A stretch of 64,000 bases of DNA, from assembly GCF_000816245.1 (NCBI RefSeq), contig NZ_CP007769.1, forward strand, positions 1,024,464-1,088,463, in the 5' to 3' direction. The notes under the pieces were generated by a model, which had not been told where the DNA came from, did not search any database, and saw only the letters and a list, made by a program, of their open reading frames with translations. This document shows positions 37,265 through 45,823 of the stretch, piece after piece. How positions within the stretch are numbered: the first letter of the stretch is position 1; the number at the start of each line of letters is the position of its first letter. The position numbers and the translations under genes are program-made. This stretch comes from Campylobacter sp. RM16704 (GTDB lineage Bacteria; Campylobacterota; Campylobacteria; Campylobacterales; Campylobacteraceae).

Positions 37265-37828
37265 ATGCTACCAAAGTGGTGTGATAAATATAGTATTCAC
37301 AATGATGAAATAGATAAGCAACATAAAAAACTTTTTGAGCTCGCAGCAAATGTTGAAATGATTTCAGATAGACCTATCCACAAAGGACAAATTAAATTTT
37401 TACTTGCTGATTTTTTTAATTACATGAAAGAACATTTTGCAGAAGAAGAAAAATATATGGCTAAAATAGGCTATCCAGACTTACCTAATCATCAAAAAAT
37501 TCACAAAGGCATCATACAATCTATGATAGATCTTATTCAAAACATCAAAAGTACAAATGATTTGAAAGAAAAACTAAATGTTATTGCATCTAAATGGCTT
37601 TTAGAGCATATTCTTAAAGAAGATATGAAAATAGAAAAATGGCATAGAACCCAACCTGATTACGATGATAAATCAAACATTCAACAAAAAAAGCAAGAAA
37701 ATTATGAATACATTTGCTCTTGCCCTGGGAAAATTCATAAAGTTCCTTATGAAATTTATCAAAAAATTCAAACATGTGGTGCTAATTACAAATGTAAAAT
37801 TTGCCAAGAAATAATAAAACCAAAATAA
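37265..37828 (+). CDS. Hemerythrin domain protein with C-terminal Cys-rich module (second copy)
   Basis: 187 aa from ATG 37265 (SD AAGGA with 6-nt spacing; the ATG 6 nt earlier abuts the SD). Clear paralogue of the previous gene: shared PKWCDKYSIHNDEIDKQHKKLFELAA-type start, QNIKSTNDLKEKL identical in both, and WLLEHILKEDMKIEKW, where the distal Asp is kept. The C-terminal CSCPGKIHKV and YKCKICQE again give CxC plus CxxC. The two have diverged clearly, so the duplication is not recent. Confidence 0.88.
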   Translation: MLPKWCDKYSIHNDEIDKQHKKLFELAANVEMISDRPIHKGQIKFLLADFFNYMKEHFAEEEKYMAKIGYPDLPNHQKIHKGIIQSMIDLIQNIKSTNDLKEKLNVIASKWLLEHILKEDMKIEKWHRTQPDYDDKSNIQQKKQENYEYICSCPGKIHKVPYEIYQKIQTCGANYKCKICQEIIKPK

Positions 37829-37838
37829 AGGTACAAAA

Positions 37839-38060
37839 ATGAATAAACGCTATACTTTAATTTTATCAAATGAACTTTATAATCGCTTAGATCAGGTAGC
37901 TAAGTCTTCTAAAAAGAAGAAAGCAAAAATACTTCGTAGTGCTTTAGAAAATTACCTTGATGAAATAGAAGATTTCATTCCTGCTATAGAAGCACTAGAA
38001 GAATTAAAACAAGGCAATGATAATAAGTTAGACAATATTATTAAAAAATTAAAATGTTAA
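37839..38060 (+). CDS. Ribbon-helix-helix (CopG/Arc-like) small DNA-binding protein
   Basis: 73 aa. RYTLILSNELYNRLDQVAKSS gives the beta strand and first helix, KKKAKILRSALENYLDEIED the second helix, as in RHH repressors and antitoxins. The Lys-rich loop would favour DNA contact. It starts 10 nt after the second hemerythrin with SD AAAGG, so is probably co-transcribed. No toxin gene follows, so a plain transcription regulator is as likely as an antitoxin. Confidence 0.75.
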   Translation: MNKRYTLILSNELYNRLDQVAKSSKKKKAKILRSALENYLDEIEDFIPAIEALEELKQGNDNKLDNIIKKLKC

Positions 38061-38139
38061 AATTTAACTCATAAATATTAATATGGACAATGAAAAATAA
38101 GTAATTAGTTAATTTCTTGATTGAAGAAGAGTTAATTTT

Positions 38140-38184
38140 TTAAAAGAATTTAACTTAAAACTAGATTAAGTCAAATTCTTTAAA
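38140..38184. repeat. Imperfect inverted repeat upstream of porA
   Basis: Arms 38140-38156 and 38168-38184 pair over 17 positions with two mismatches, around an 11-base spacer. It lies in the 280-base gap between the RHH gene and porA, about 115 bases before the porA -10. The rest of this gap shows only AT-rich sequence. Confidence 0.5.
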
Positions 38185-38299
38185 TAACTTTATAATATTA
38201 TTAATATATTCTTAAAATAATTCACTAAAAATACTTCAAAAAATTTCTTATTTTTGCACTTTAATTACCAACTTTAATAATTTTCTTATAAAATTATGC

Positions 38300-38305
38300 T
38301 ATAAT
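38300..38305 (+). promoter_or_regulatory. porA: Extended -10 of porA
   Basis: TGC-TATAAT, followed by a 5' leader of about 30 bases and SD AAGGAG. The perfect extended -10 suits a very abundant protein. Confidence 0.75.
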
Positions 38306-38340
38306 TTGTCCTAATTAATTTAAACAAGGAGAAATTTTTT

Positions 38341-39573
38341 ATGAAATTAGTTAAACTTAGCTTAGTAGCAGCTTTGGCTGCAGGTGCTTTTTCAGCAGCT
38401 AATGCTGTTTCACTTGAAGAAGCTATAAAAGATGTTGATGTATCAGGAATGTTAAGATACAGATTTGAATCTGACAGACTAGATATTGGAAACAATGCTG
38501 GTCTAAGTGGTGATAAAATCTTAGATGGATTTAATAGCTCAAAAAACAATCAACACAAATTCAAATCACAACTAAATTTCAAAGCAGCTTTAGATGATAA
38601 TTTCAAAGCTTTCGTTCAATTTGAATACGATTCAACAGATTCTGGTTTTGGTAGTCAAGCACAAGAAAATCTTGGTACTAGAACAAAAGATACATTTGGT
38701 GTAAAACAAGCTTACTTAGAATACACTAACGAAACTTATGCTACAAGCGTAACTTTCGGTAAATTAGAAGTTGGTTCTATTTGGACTGATGATGCAGTAG
38801 GCACAGGAGCTAAAATCGTTAATAATTCTATCGAAGGTTTAACTTTTGCAGGTTATTGGTTTGATGCTTTAAACTATGTTGATGATGGTGATTTTGGTCC
38901 AACAAAACTAAATAAATCTTCACTATATGGTGCTGCTGTATTAGGCGATTTTGATCCATTTGCTTTCCAATTATGGGCTGCTTATTCAGCTAACAATGCG
39001 TTCTTATATGCAATTGATGCTAGCTATAAATTCAGCTTCAATGATGCAAACTTCAAAATCCAAGGTCAATATTTAGGCAATAGCTTAGATGGCGATTTTG
39101 AAAACTACTACGGAAACATTGTAGATAATGGTAGCTTCTATGCAGCTAAATTAAGTGGAGATATTTCTGCATTTGATTTCCAATTAGGTGTTGTAGGCTA
39201 TGGTGAAAAAGATAAAGGAAGTGTAGTTGTATTAGAAGATAAAGGTCAAGTAATTGCTCCAGGTGAACAAATTTTCTATTCTCATGGTAGTGATTTAAGA
39301 GGTGATATTGGTGAAAACTTCTTCTACTTTGCAGGTTTAGGTTATACTTTTGCTGAAACACTAAGAGTAGGATTTGACTATGTAGGTGGTAAATCTGAGC
39401 AAATTGGTCGTGATATAGATAAAAACGAATATGTTGCAAGTGTATCTTATGCTTATAGTCCAAAACTTACATTTAGTGGATTTTATTCTTACTTAACTGA
39501 AGATTTCAACACTCAAGGTGCTGATGATTATGATGATCAATTCATCAGACTTGAAGCTTTATACAAATTCTAA
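38341..39573 (+). CDS. porA: Major outer membrane porin (MOMP)
   Basis: 410 aa. Cleavable signal peptide MKLVKLSLVAALAAGAFSAANA. The mature protein starts VSLEEAIKDVDVSGMLRYRFE, the campylobacter MOMP start, and then alternates amphipathic strands (FKSQLNFKAALDDNFKAFVQFEYDS) to a C-terminal aromatic strand ending in ALYKF. Forms trimeric cation-selective porin channels and is the main surface antigen. Codon choice is cleaner than in neighbours, consistent with high expression. Monocistronic, between its own promoter and terminator. Confidence 0.96.
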   Translation: MKLVKLSLVAALAAGAFSAANAVSLEEAIKDVDVSGMLRYRFESDRLDIGNNAGLSGDKILDGFNSSKNNQHKFKSQLNFKAALDDNFKAFVQFEYDSTDSGFGSQAQENLGTRTKDTFGVKQAYLEYTNETYATSVTFGKLEVGSIWTDDAVGTGAKIVNNSIEGLTFAGYWFDALNYVDDGDFGPTKLNKSSLYGAAVLGDFDPFAFQLWAAYSANNAFLYAIDASYKFSFNDANFKIQGQYLGNSLDGDFENYYGNIVDNGSFYAAKLSGDISAFDFQLGVVGYGEKDKGSVVVLEDKGQVIAPGEQIFYSHGSDLRGDIGENFFYFAGLGYTFAETLRVGFDYVGGKSEQIGRDIDKNEYVASVSYAYSPKLTFSGFYSYLTEDFNTQGADDYDDQFIRLEALYKF

Positions 39574-39579
39574 TTATAA

Positions 39580-39604
39580 AAGCTAAGCCTTTTTGGCTTA
39601 GCTT
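39580..39604 (+). terminator. Hairpin terminator of porA
   Basis: AAGCTAAGCC (39580-39589) and GGCTTAGCTT (39595-39604) form a perfect 10-bp stem with a TTTTT loop, 6 nt after the porA stop. No strong U-tract follows immediately. Confidence 0.7.
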
Positions 39605-39697
39605 AAACTTGTAAAATTATTTTCCTTTAGTTTTTTAATATTTTGATATTTTATTTATATAAATCTTTAAAATTAAGAATTATTTATTTTTTTTAGA

Positions 39698-39703
39698 TAT
39701 AAT
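39698..39703 (+). promoter_or_regulatory. -10 element for the cytochrome c and liv genes
   Basis: TATAAT 33 nt upstream of the ATG at 39737, the only clear promoter before the liv operon. Confidence 0.6.
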
Positions 39704-39736
39704 TAAATTTTATTTGTATTTAAAAAGGCATATTAT

Positions 39737-40174
39737 ATGTTACGTTTAATTATAACTAGTATCTTTTTTATAAATTCTTTAATGGCTTTTAATATAAAGT
39801 CTTTATTTACTTATACTTTTAACGATAATATTAGCTATGATTTAACAAAAGCAAAAGAACTTTATTTTAAAAATAAATGCAATACTTGTCATGGAGAAAA
39901 TGGAGAAAAAAAATCCTATGGTAAAAGAGCTATTAAAGACCTAAGTCCAGAAGAAATCAAAGGAGCTTTAAAAGACTATGCTAATGGATATTTTGAAAAT
40001 CAATCAAGTGATAATATTCAAATGAGTTTATATGCTAAAAAACTAAGTGATAATGATATAAATCATATCATTGCTTATTTAAAAGGACAAAACTTTTCTA
40101 TAGAGCTTAATCAACAAGATTTACTAGAAGAAGAACCTAAGCAAAAAACCAAAAACAATATATTTTTAAAATAA
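39737..40174 (+). CDS. Periplasmic mono-heme c-type cytochrome
   Basis: 145 aa. N-terminal signal (LRLIITSIFFINSLMA), one heme site CNTCHGENGEKKSYG near residue 52, and a distal Met candidate in QMSLYAKKLSDNDINHIIAYL. Class I cytochrome c fold, probably an electron carrier in the periplasm. It lies 15 nt before livJ, as Cj1020c precedes the liv genes in C. jejuni. The C-terminal Gln/Glu/Lys tail is not part of the heme domain. Confidence 0.88.
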   Translation: MLRLIITSIFFINSLMAFNIKSLFTYTFNDNISYDLTKAKELYFKNKCNTCHGENGEKKSYGKRAIKDLSPEEIKGALKDYANGYFENQSSDNIQMSLYAKKLSDNDINHIIAYLKGQNFSIELNQQDLLEEEPKQKTKNNIFLK

Positions 40175-40189
40175 CAAAAAGGAGACAAT

Positions 40190-41302
40190 ATGAAAAAAAA
40201 TCTACTACTTGCTAGTTTATTTTGTGCTAGTACAATATATGCAGCAGAAGTGAAAATAGGAATTGTTTTACCATTAACTGGAAGTTTAGCTGCATATGGC
40301 AATGATGTGTATGAAGGTATAAAGTTAGCTAATACCATAAACCCTAATTTGAAAAATGGAGATAGTGTTAAAATTATAGCCGTAGATACAAAAGGGGATA
40401 AAATAGAAACAGCTAATGCTACAACAAGACTTATCTCTCAAGATAAAGTTTTAGGACTTATAGGAGAAGCTGTTACTCCAAATACTATGCAAGTTTTATC
40501 TATAGCAGAAGAAAGAAAAATTCCAGCTATAGCACCAGTTGCATCAGGAGATAAACTTTTAGAGAAAAAAACTTATGCAAGTAGAGTTTGCTTTATGGAT
40601 AGTTTCCAAGGAGATAAATTTGCTAATTATGCTTATAAAAACTTGAATTTAAAAAGCGTTGTAGTTATAGTCGATCAAAGTAATGTATATTCTTTAGGTT
40701 TAGCTAAAGCTTTTGAAAAAGAATTTAAACAAAATGGTGGGAAAGTACTTAAAAAATTAACCATATCTTCAGGAGATAAGGATTTTAAAGCTATAGTTTC
40801 TCAACTAAAAAATATTAATCCTGATTTTGTTTATATGCCAATTTATCATCCAGAAGCTGCCTTAATTGCAAGACAGGCAAAAGCTGTAGGTTTTAACAAA
40901 CTCTTAAGTGCAGGTGATGGGGTAAATAATAAAACTTTCATTGAATTAGGTGGAGATGCTGTAAATGGAGTAGTATTTACAGATAGTTTTGATTATAACA
41001 ACCCTCCAACAAATTTATCTAAAAATTTTATACAAGCTTATGAAAAATCCTATGGAACAAAAGAACTTCCAGCTTTTTCAGCTATGGGTGCTGATGCTTA
41101 TTATGTAATGGTAAATGCAATGAATGAGTGTATTAATACTCTTACTCCACAATGTATTAATGAAAAAATTCACTCAACTTCTAATTTTGAAGGTGTTGGT
41201 GGACTTATAAGTATAGATAAAAGTGGAAATGCAAGTCGTTCTGTAGTTATCAAAGAAATACAAAATCAAAAACAAGTTTATAAAACTATTATTAATCCTT
41301 GA
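40190..41302 (+). CDS. livJ: Branched-chain amino-acid ABC transporter, periplasmic binding protein 1
   Basis: 370 aa. Signal peptide MKKNLLLASLFCASTIYA, then the LivJ-type start EVKIGIVLPLTGSLAAYGND. Type I periplasmic-binding fold with VVIVDQSNVYSLGLA and SAMGADAYYVMVNAM. Delivers Leu/Ile/Val to LivHM. SD AAGGAG. It is paralogous to the next gene along its whole length. Ligand specificity among branched-chain or related amino acids is inferred. Confidence 0.94.
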   Translation: MKKNLLLASLFCASTIYAAEVKIGIVLPLTGSLAAYGNDVYEGIKLANTINPNLKNGDSVKIIAVDTKGDKIETANATTRLISQDKVLGLIGEAVTPNTMQVLSIAEERKIPAIAPVASGDKLLEKKTYASRVCFMDSFQGDKFANYAYKNLNLKSVVVIVDQSNVYSLGLAKAFEKEFKQNGGKVLKKLTISSGDKDFKAIVSQLKNINPDFVYMPIYHPEAALIARQAKAVGFNKLLSAGDGVNNKTFIELGGDAVNGVVFTDSFDYNNPPTNLSKNFIQAYEKSYGTKELPAFSAMGADAYYVMVNAMNECINTLTPQCINEKIHSTSNFEGVGGLISIDKSGNASRSVVIKEIQNQKQVYKTIINP

Positions 41303-41312
41303 AAGGTTAAAG

Positions 41313-42428
41313 ATGAAAAAAATTAGTATAGCTATATTATCAATTATAACTGCCAACTATATTCAGGCAAAAGAAATTAATATTGGTGTGGTTCTTCCTT
41401 TAACAGGATCGACAGCAGCTTATGGACAAAGTGCTTTAGATGGTATCAAAATTGCCAATTCAATGAAAAATACTTTAAGTAACGGAGATAAAGTAAATCT
41501 TGTAGTGGTAGATACAAAAGGCGATAAAATAGAAAGTGCTAATGCTAGTACAAGATTGGTTTCACAAGACAAAGCTTACGCACTTATTGGAGAAATGTTG
41601 ACAGCAAACACTTTACAAGTTATTAGAATTGGTGAAGAAAAAAAGGTTCCAGTAGTTGCTCCTGCAGCAACAGCCGATAAGCTTTTAAATAAAAAATTAT
41701 ACGCAAGTAGAGTTTGCTTTATGGATAGTTTTCAAGGCTCTTCTTTAGCTAGTTATGTTAAAAATAAATTAAATTATAGCAAAGCTGTGATCGTTAGTGA
41801 TCAAAGTGCGGATTATTCCTTAGGTTTAACAAAAGCTTTCGAGAAAGAATTTAACAAACAAGGTGGAAAAATTTTAGATAAATTTAGAATCACTGCGGGC
41901 GATAAAGACTTTAAAGCTATACTTTCACAAATTAAGAATTTAAATCCTGATTTTATTTATCTTCCTGTGTATTATACAGAAGCTTCTTTATTTGCAAGAC
42001 AAGCTAAAGCTATGGGTTTAAATATCCCTATGGGTTCAGCTGATGGAGTAGCTGATGAAACTTTTATAAATCTTGCACAAGATGCAGCAGAAGGATATTT
42101 ATTTACTGATAGTTTTGATTATCATAACCCTCCTACAAAATTATCTAAAAATTTTATACAGGCTTATGAAAAAGAAAAAAATAATAAAGAAGTTCCAAAT
42201 TTCAGTGCTATGGGAGCAGATGCATATTTTGTAATCTTTGAAGCTATGCAAAAATGTACTGATAATTTTAATAGAGAATGTATCAATAATAATATTCACG
42301 CTACTTCTAATTTTGAAGGGGTAAGTGGAGTTATAAATATTGATAAAAGCGGAAATGCAACACGCTCAATCGTTATAAAGTCAATAGAAAACCAAAAACA
42401 AGTTTATAAAGACTTAATTCTTCCATAA
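41313..42428 (+). CDS. livK: Branched-chain amino-acid ABC transporter, periplasmic binding protein 2
   Basis: 371 aa. Signal peptide MKKISIAILSIITANYIQA, then EINIGVVLPLTGSTAAYGQS. Close paralogue of livJ (LVSQDK, ASRVCFMDSFQGS, SNFEG near the C-terminus). Two binding proteins share one permease, as in E. coli LivJ/LivK. The pocket segments AEMLTANTLQV here versus GEAVTPNTMQV in livJ differ, so ligand preferences probably differ. Confidence 0.94.
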   Translation: MKKISIAILSIITANYIQAKEINIGVVLPLTGSTAAYGQSALDGIKIANSMKNTLSNGDKVNLVVVDTKGDKIESANASTRLVSQDKAYALIGEMLTANTLQVIRIGEEKKVPVVAPAATADKLLNKKLYASRVCFMDSFQGSSLASYVKNKLNYSKAVIVSDQSADYSLGLTKAFEKEFNKQGGKILDKFRITAGDKDFKAILSQIKNLNPDFIYLPVYYTEASLFARQAKAMGLNIPMGSADGVADETFINLAQDAAEGYLFTDSFDYHNPPTKLSKNFIQAYEKEKNNKEVPNFSAMGADAYFVIFEAMQKCTDNFNRECINNNIHATSNFEGVSGVINIDKSGNATRSIVIKSIENQKQVYKDLILP

Positions 42429-42440
42429 AATAGAGAGTCA

Positions 42441-43337
42441 ATGGATAATTCTTTAATATTACAACAGATTATAAACGGATTTAGCTTAGGCAGTATGTAT
42501 GCGCTTATTGCTATAGGCTATACAATGGTTTATGGTGTTTTAAGACTAATTAATTTTGCACATGGCGATATTATGATGGTAGGTGCATACGCAGCTTTAT
42601 TTTGTGTTACAAGTATGAATGTACCTTTTTTGGGTGCTCTTTCTTTAGCTATGCTTTTTGCTGCAGCTTTGGGTATAGCTATAGATAAAATTGCCTATAA
42701 ACCTTTAAGAAAAGCACCTAGAATTTCATTACTCATAACAGCAATAGGAATAAGTTTTCTAATACAAAATGTTTTTAATGTTTTATTTGGCTCTACTCCA
42801 AAATATTTCCCTGTTCCAAATTATCTTGAAACAGTATTAAGTTTTAATAGTCTTAGTATTAGTGTTAATAGTATTTTGGTTCCAATTTTAACTTTTTTTA
42901 TATTATTAATAGTTTTATTTATACTCTATAAAAGTAAATATGGTATTGCTATTAGAGCTTTAGCTTTTGATATACATACTGTAAATTTAATGGGAATTGA
43001 TGCAAATCGTATCATAGCTATTGTTTTTGCATTAGGTTCAGCTTTAGCTGCCATTGGTGGTATATTTTGGGCAGTTAGCTATCCTTCAGTTGAACCTAGC
43101 ATGGGAACTCTTATAGGACTTAAAGCTTTTGGAGCCGCTGTATTAGGTGGAATTGGCTCTGTTGCTGGAGCAGTCTTAGGTGGATTAATCATAGGTTTTA
43201 CAGAAGTAGTGGTGGTTGCTGTTTTCCCTGATCTTTCAGGATTTAAAGATGCTTTTGCCTTTATCTTTTTGGTATTAATTTTACTTTTCAAACCAACAGG
43301 AATTTTAGGCATAAATTTTGAAAAAAGTAGGTTTTAA
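42441..43337 (+). CDS. livH: Branched-chain amino-acid ABC transporter permease LivH
   Basis: 298 aa, eight hydrophobic segments; GFSLGSMYALIAIGYTMVYGVLRLINFAHGD is the recognised LivH start, and GLKAFGAAVLGGIGSVAGAVLGG the EAA-type coupling region. Starts 12 nt after livK with SD AGAGAG. Confidence 0.96.
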   Translation: MDNSLILQQIINGFSLGSMYALIAIGYTMVYGVLRLINFAHGDIMMVGAYAALFCVTSMNVPFLGALSLAMLFAAALGIAIDKIAYKPLRKAPRISLLITAIGISFLIQNVFNVLFGSTPKYFPVPNYLETVLSFNSLSISVNSILVPILTFFILLIVLFILYKSKYGIAIRALAFDIHTVNLMGIDANRIIAIVFALGSALAAIGGIFWAVSYPSVEPSMGTLIGLKAFGAAVLGGIGSVAGAVLGGLIIGFTEVVVVAVFPDLSGFKDAFAFIFLVLILLFKPTGILGINFEKSRF

Positions 43338-43338
43338 C

Positions 43339-44370
43339 ATGATAACAAAAAAAATTATGCAATTAAGTTTTTTTATCATAGCACTTGCTTTTCTCTTCAT
43401 CTCTCCTTATTTTTTTAACGATTATAAAATAGGAATTATAAGCAATATTGCCATTTTTATCATATTAGCAGTTAGCTATAATCTTATTAATGGAGTAACA
43501 GGTCAATTTTCACTAGAACCAAATGGTTTTGTAGCCGTAGGAGCTTATGTAGCTGCTCTAGTTTTACTTACAAGCGAAAGCAAAATTGATCAGTTTTCTT
43601 TAGAAGATCCTAGTAATTTTATTTTAATGATTCACTCTCCAAGCTTTATTGTAGCCTTACTTACTGCTGGTTTTTGTGCTATGCTTTTGTCTTTAATTTT
43701 AGCTTTTGCTGTATTTAGAGTTAGAGGAGATTACCTAGCTATTGTAACTTTAGGTTTTGGTATTATCATCAAATTAATGGCTATTAATTTTGCTTCTGTG
43801 ACTAACGGTTCTTTAGGCTTAAATGATATTCCAAAACATACTACTTTGTATTGGAGTGGCGGAATCGCCATTTTTTCTGTAATAATTATTTTAAATATTG
43901 TTAGTTCTAAATTTGGCAGAGCTATGAAGGCGGTTAGAGATGATGAAGATGCTGCTTTAGCAATGGGTATTAATACTTTCAATATCAAAACACTTGCTTT
44001 TAGTACCTCGGCATTTTTAGAAGGTGTTGGGGGTGGATTACTAGCCTGTGCTTTAGCCTCAGTATCACCTGAACAATTTGATTTTTTATTTACCTTTCAA
44101 CTTTTAATTATTATTGTTTTAGGAGGATTAGGTTCTACTACTGGTGCAATTATAGGAGCTATTTTAGTAATTGGTGGAAGCGAATATTTACGATTTTTAG
44201 ATGAAAGTATGAGTATTTTTGGTTTTGAAACTCCAGCTATGCCTGGTCTTAGAATGGTAGTATTCTCAATTATATTAATATTAGTTATGCTTTTTGCCAG
44301 AAGAGGAATAATGGGAGATAAAGAATTAACAGACTTTTTATTTAAGTTTTCTAAAAGGAATAAAAAATGA
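43339..44370 (+). CDS. livM: Branched-chain amino-acid ABC transporter permease LivM
   Basis: 343 aa from ATG 43339 (MITKKIMQLSFFI), 1 nt after livH; an upstream TTG start inside livH is possible. LivM signatures: NLINGVTGQFSLEPNGFVAVGAY, FRVRGDYLAIVTLGFG and FLFTFQLLIIIVLGGLGSTTGAI. Heterodimer partner of LivH in the inner membrane. ATGA overlap with livG. Confidence 0.94.
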   Translation: MITKKIMQLSFFIIALAFLFISPYFFNDYKIGIISNIAIFIILAVSYNLINGVTGQFSLEPNGFVAVGAYVAALVLLTSESKIDQFSLEDPSNFILMIHSPSFIVALLTAGFCAMLLSLILAFAVFRVRGDYLAIVTLGFGIIIKLMAINFASVTNGSLGLNDIPKHTTLYWSGGIAIFSVIIILNIVSSKFGRAMKAVRDDEDAALAMGINTFNIKTLAFSTSAFLEGVGGGLLACALASVSPEQFDFLFTFQLLIIIVLGGLGSTTGAIIGAILVIGGSEYLRFLDESMSIFGFETPAMPGLRMVVFSIILILVMLFARRGIMGDKELTDFLFKFSKRNKK

Positions 44371-45137
44371 TTTTAGAACTTAAAGAAATCCGTAAAAATT
44401 TTGGTGGTGTTACTGCTATAGCTAATACTTCTTTTTCTATTAAAGAAAATGAAATTTTTGGTCTTATAGGGCCAAATGGAGCGGGTAAAACCACACTTTT
44501 TAATATTATCACAGGAAATTACAAACCAAGTAGTGGTAAAGTTTTTTTTCTAGGTAAAAAAATTGATCATTTAAAACCACATAAAATAGTTCATTTGGGT
44601 ATAGCAAGAACTTTTCAAAATATTAGGCTTTTTTCAAGTATGAATGTTTTAGAAAATGTTTTAATTGGTTTTGATAAAAGCATTAAATATAATATTTTTG
44701 AAGCATTTTTACATTTAGGAAGATTTTCCAAAGCAGAAAAAAATGCTAAAAAAGCTGCTTATGAAATTTTAGAACAACTCAATATTGCACATTTGGCTGA
44801 TGAAAAAGCTACAAACTTAAGTTATGGACAACAAAGAAAAGTAGAAATAGCAAGAGCTTTAGCAACTAAACCTAAACTTTTATTACTAGATGAACCTGCT
44901 GCTGGTATGAATTCAACTGAAAGTGATGATTTAGCTGAATTGATTTTTAATATAAGGGATAATAAAAATATTAGTGTTTTACTTATTGAACATGATATGA
45001 AATTTGTAAATAAACTTTGCGATAGAGTTATGGTGCTTGATTATGGTAAAACTATATTTGAAGGAAAACCTATTGATGCGGTACAAAACCCAGAAGTAAT
45101 TAGTGCATACTTGGGAGATTTCAATGCTAGTTGTTAA
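44367..45137 (+). CDS. livG: Branched-chain amino-acid ABC transporter ATPase LivG
   Basis: 256 aa. Walker A GPNGAGKTTLF, Q-loop ARTFQNIRLFSSM (LivG-typical), signature LSYGQQRKVEIARAL, Walker B LLLDEPAAGMN, H-loop LLIEHDM. Overlaps livM by 4 nt. Confidence 0.96.
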   Translation: MILELKEIRKNFGGVTAIANTSFSIKENEIFGLIGPNGAGKTTLFNIITGNYKPSSGKVFFLGKKIDHLKPHKIVHLGIARTFQNIRLFSSMNVLENVLIGFDKSIKYNIFEAFLHLGRFSKAEKNAKKAAYEILEQLNIAHLADEKATNLSYGQQRKVEIARALATKPKLLLLDEPAAGMNSTESDDLAELIFNIRDNKNISVLLIEHDMKFVNKLCDRVMVLDYGKTIFEGKPIDAVQNPEVISAYLGDFNASC

Positions 45138-45819
45138 AGATTTACATGTGTATTATGGTTTAATAGAAGCTGTTAAAGGTATAGATTTTACCATAAAAAC
45201 AGGAAGCATAGTAAGCCTGATAGGCTCCAATGGAGCAGGTAAAACTTCTACACTTAATGCAATGCTAAATTGTGTTAAAAAAACTGGCGAAGTAACTTTT
45301 TTAGGCTATGATACTCAAAGACATTTACCACATACTTTAGTACAAAAAGGTATAGCTTTAGTTCCAGAAGGAAGAAGAGTTTTTATTAACCTTACCATAG
45401 AAGAGAATTTAAAAATTGGTGCTTTTAATAACGCAGAAAACTACGAACATTTAAAAAATCAAATGTATAGACTTTTTCCAAGATTAAAAGATAAAAAAAA
45501 TGCGCTAGCAGGAACCTTAAGCGGAGGTGAAGCTCAAATGCTAGCTATTTCAAGAGCCCTTATGAGTGAACCTAAGCTTTTAATGCTTGATGAACCATCT
45601 CTAGGACTTGCCCCTAAAATTGTTGGAGAAGTATTTGATATTATTGTTAAATTAAAAGAAGAAGGTATCACTATTTTGCTTGTTGAACAAAACGCTTTTT
45701 CGGCTTTAAAAATAAGTGATTACGCCTATGTGCTAGAAAACGGAAAAGTCGCTATGCATGCACCAGCTAAAGATCTTATCGGCGATGATGAGATTAGAAA
45801 AAAATACCTAGGAGCCTGA
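45124..45819 (+). CDS. livF: Branched-chain amino-acid ABC transporter ATPase LivF
   Basis: 231 aa from ATG 45124 (MLVVKDLHVYYGLIEAVKG), which has GGGAG at the right distance; a longer start within livG is not needed. Walker A GSNGAGKTS, IALVPEGRRVF (LivF hallmark), signature LSGGEAQMLAISRAL, Walker B LLMLDEPSLGLAP. Overlaps livG by 14 nt and is followed 4 nt later by ccsBA. Confidence 0.95.
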   Translation: MLVVKDLHVYYGLIEAVKGIDFTIKTGSIVSLIGSNGAGKTSTLNAMLNCVKKTGEVTFLGYDTQRHLPHTLVQKGIALVPEGRRVFINLTIEENLKIGAFNNAENYEHLKNQMYRLFPRLKDKKNALAGTLSGGEAQMLAISRALMSEPKLLMLDEPSLGLAPKIVGEVFDIIVKLKEEGITILLVEQNAFSALKISDYAYVLENGKVAMHAPAKDLIGDDEIRKKYLGA

Positions 45820-45823
45820 ACAA

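Noticed and set aside
39146-39463. 105-aa minus-strand frame within porA
   Set aside because: His/Leu-rich antisense of the MOMP strands; no SD.
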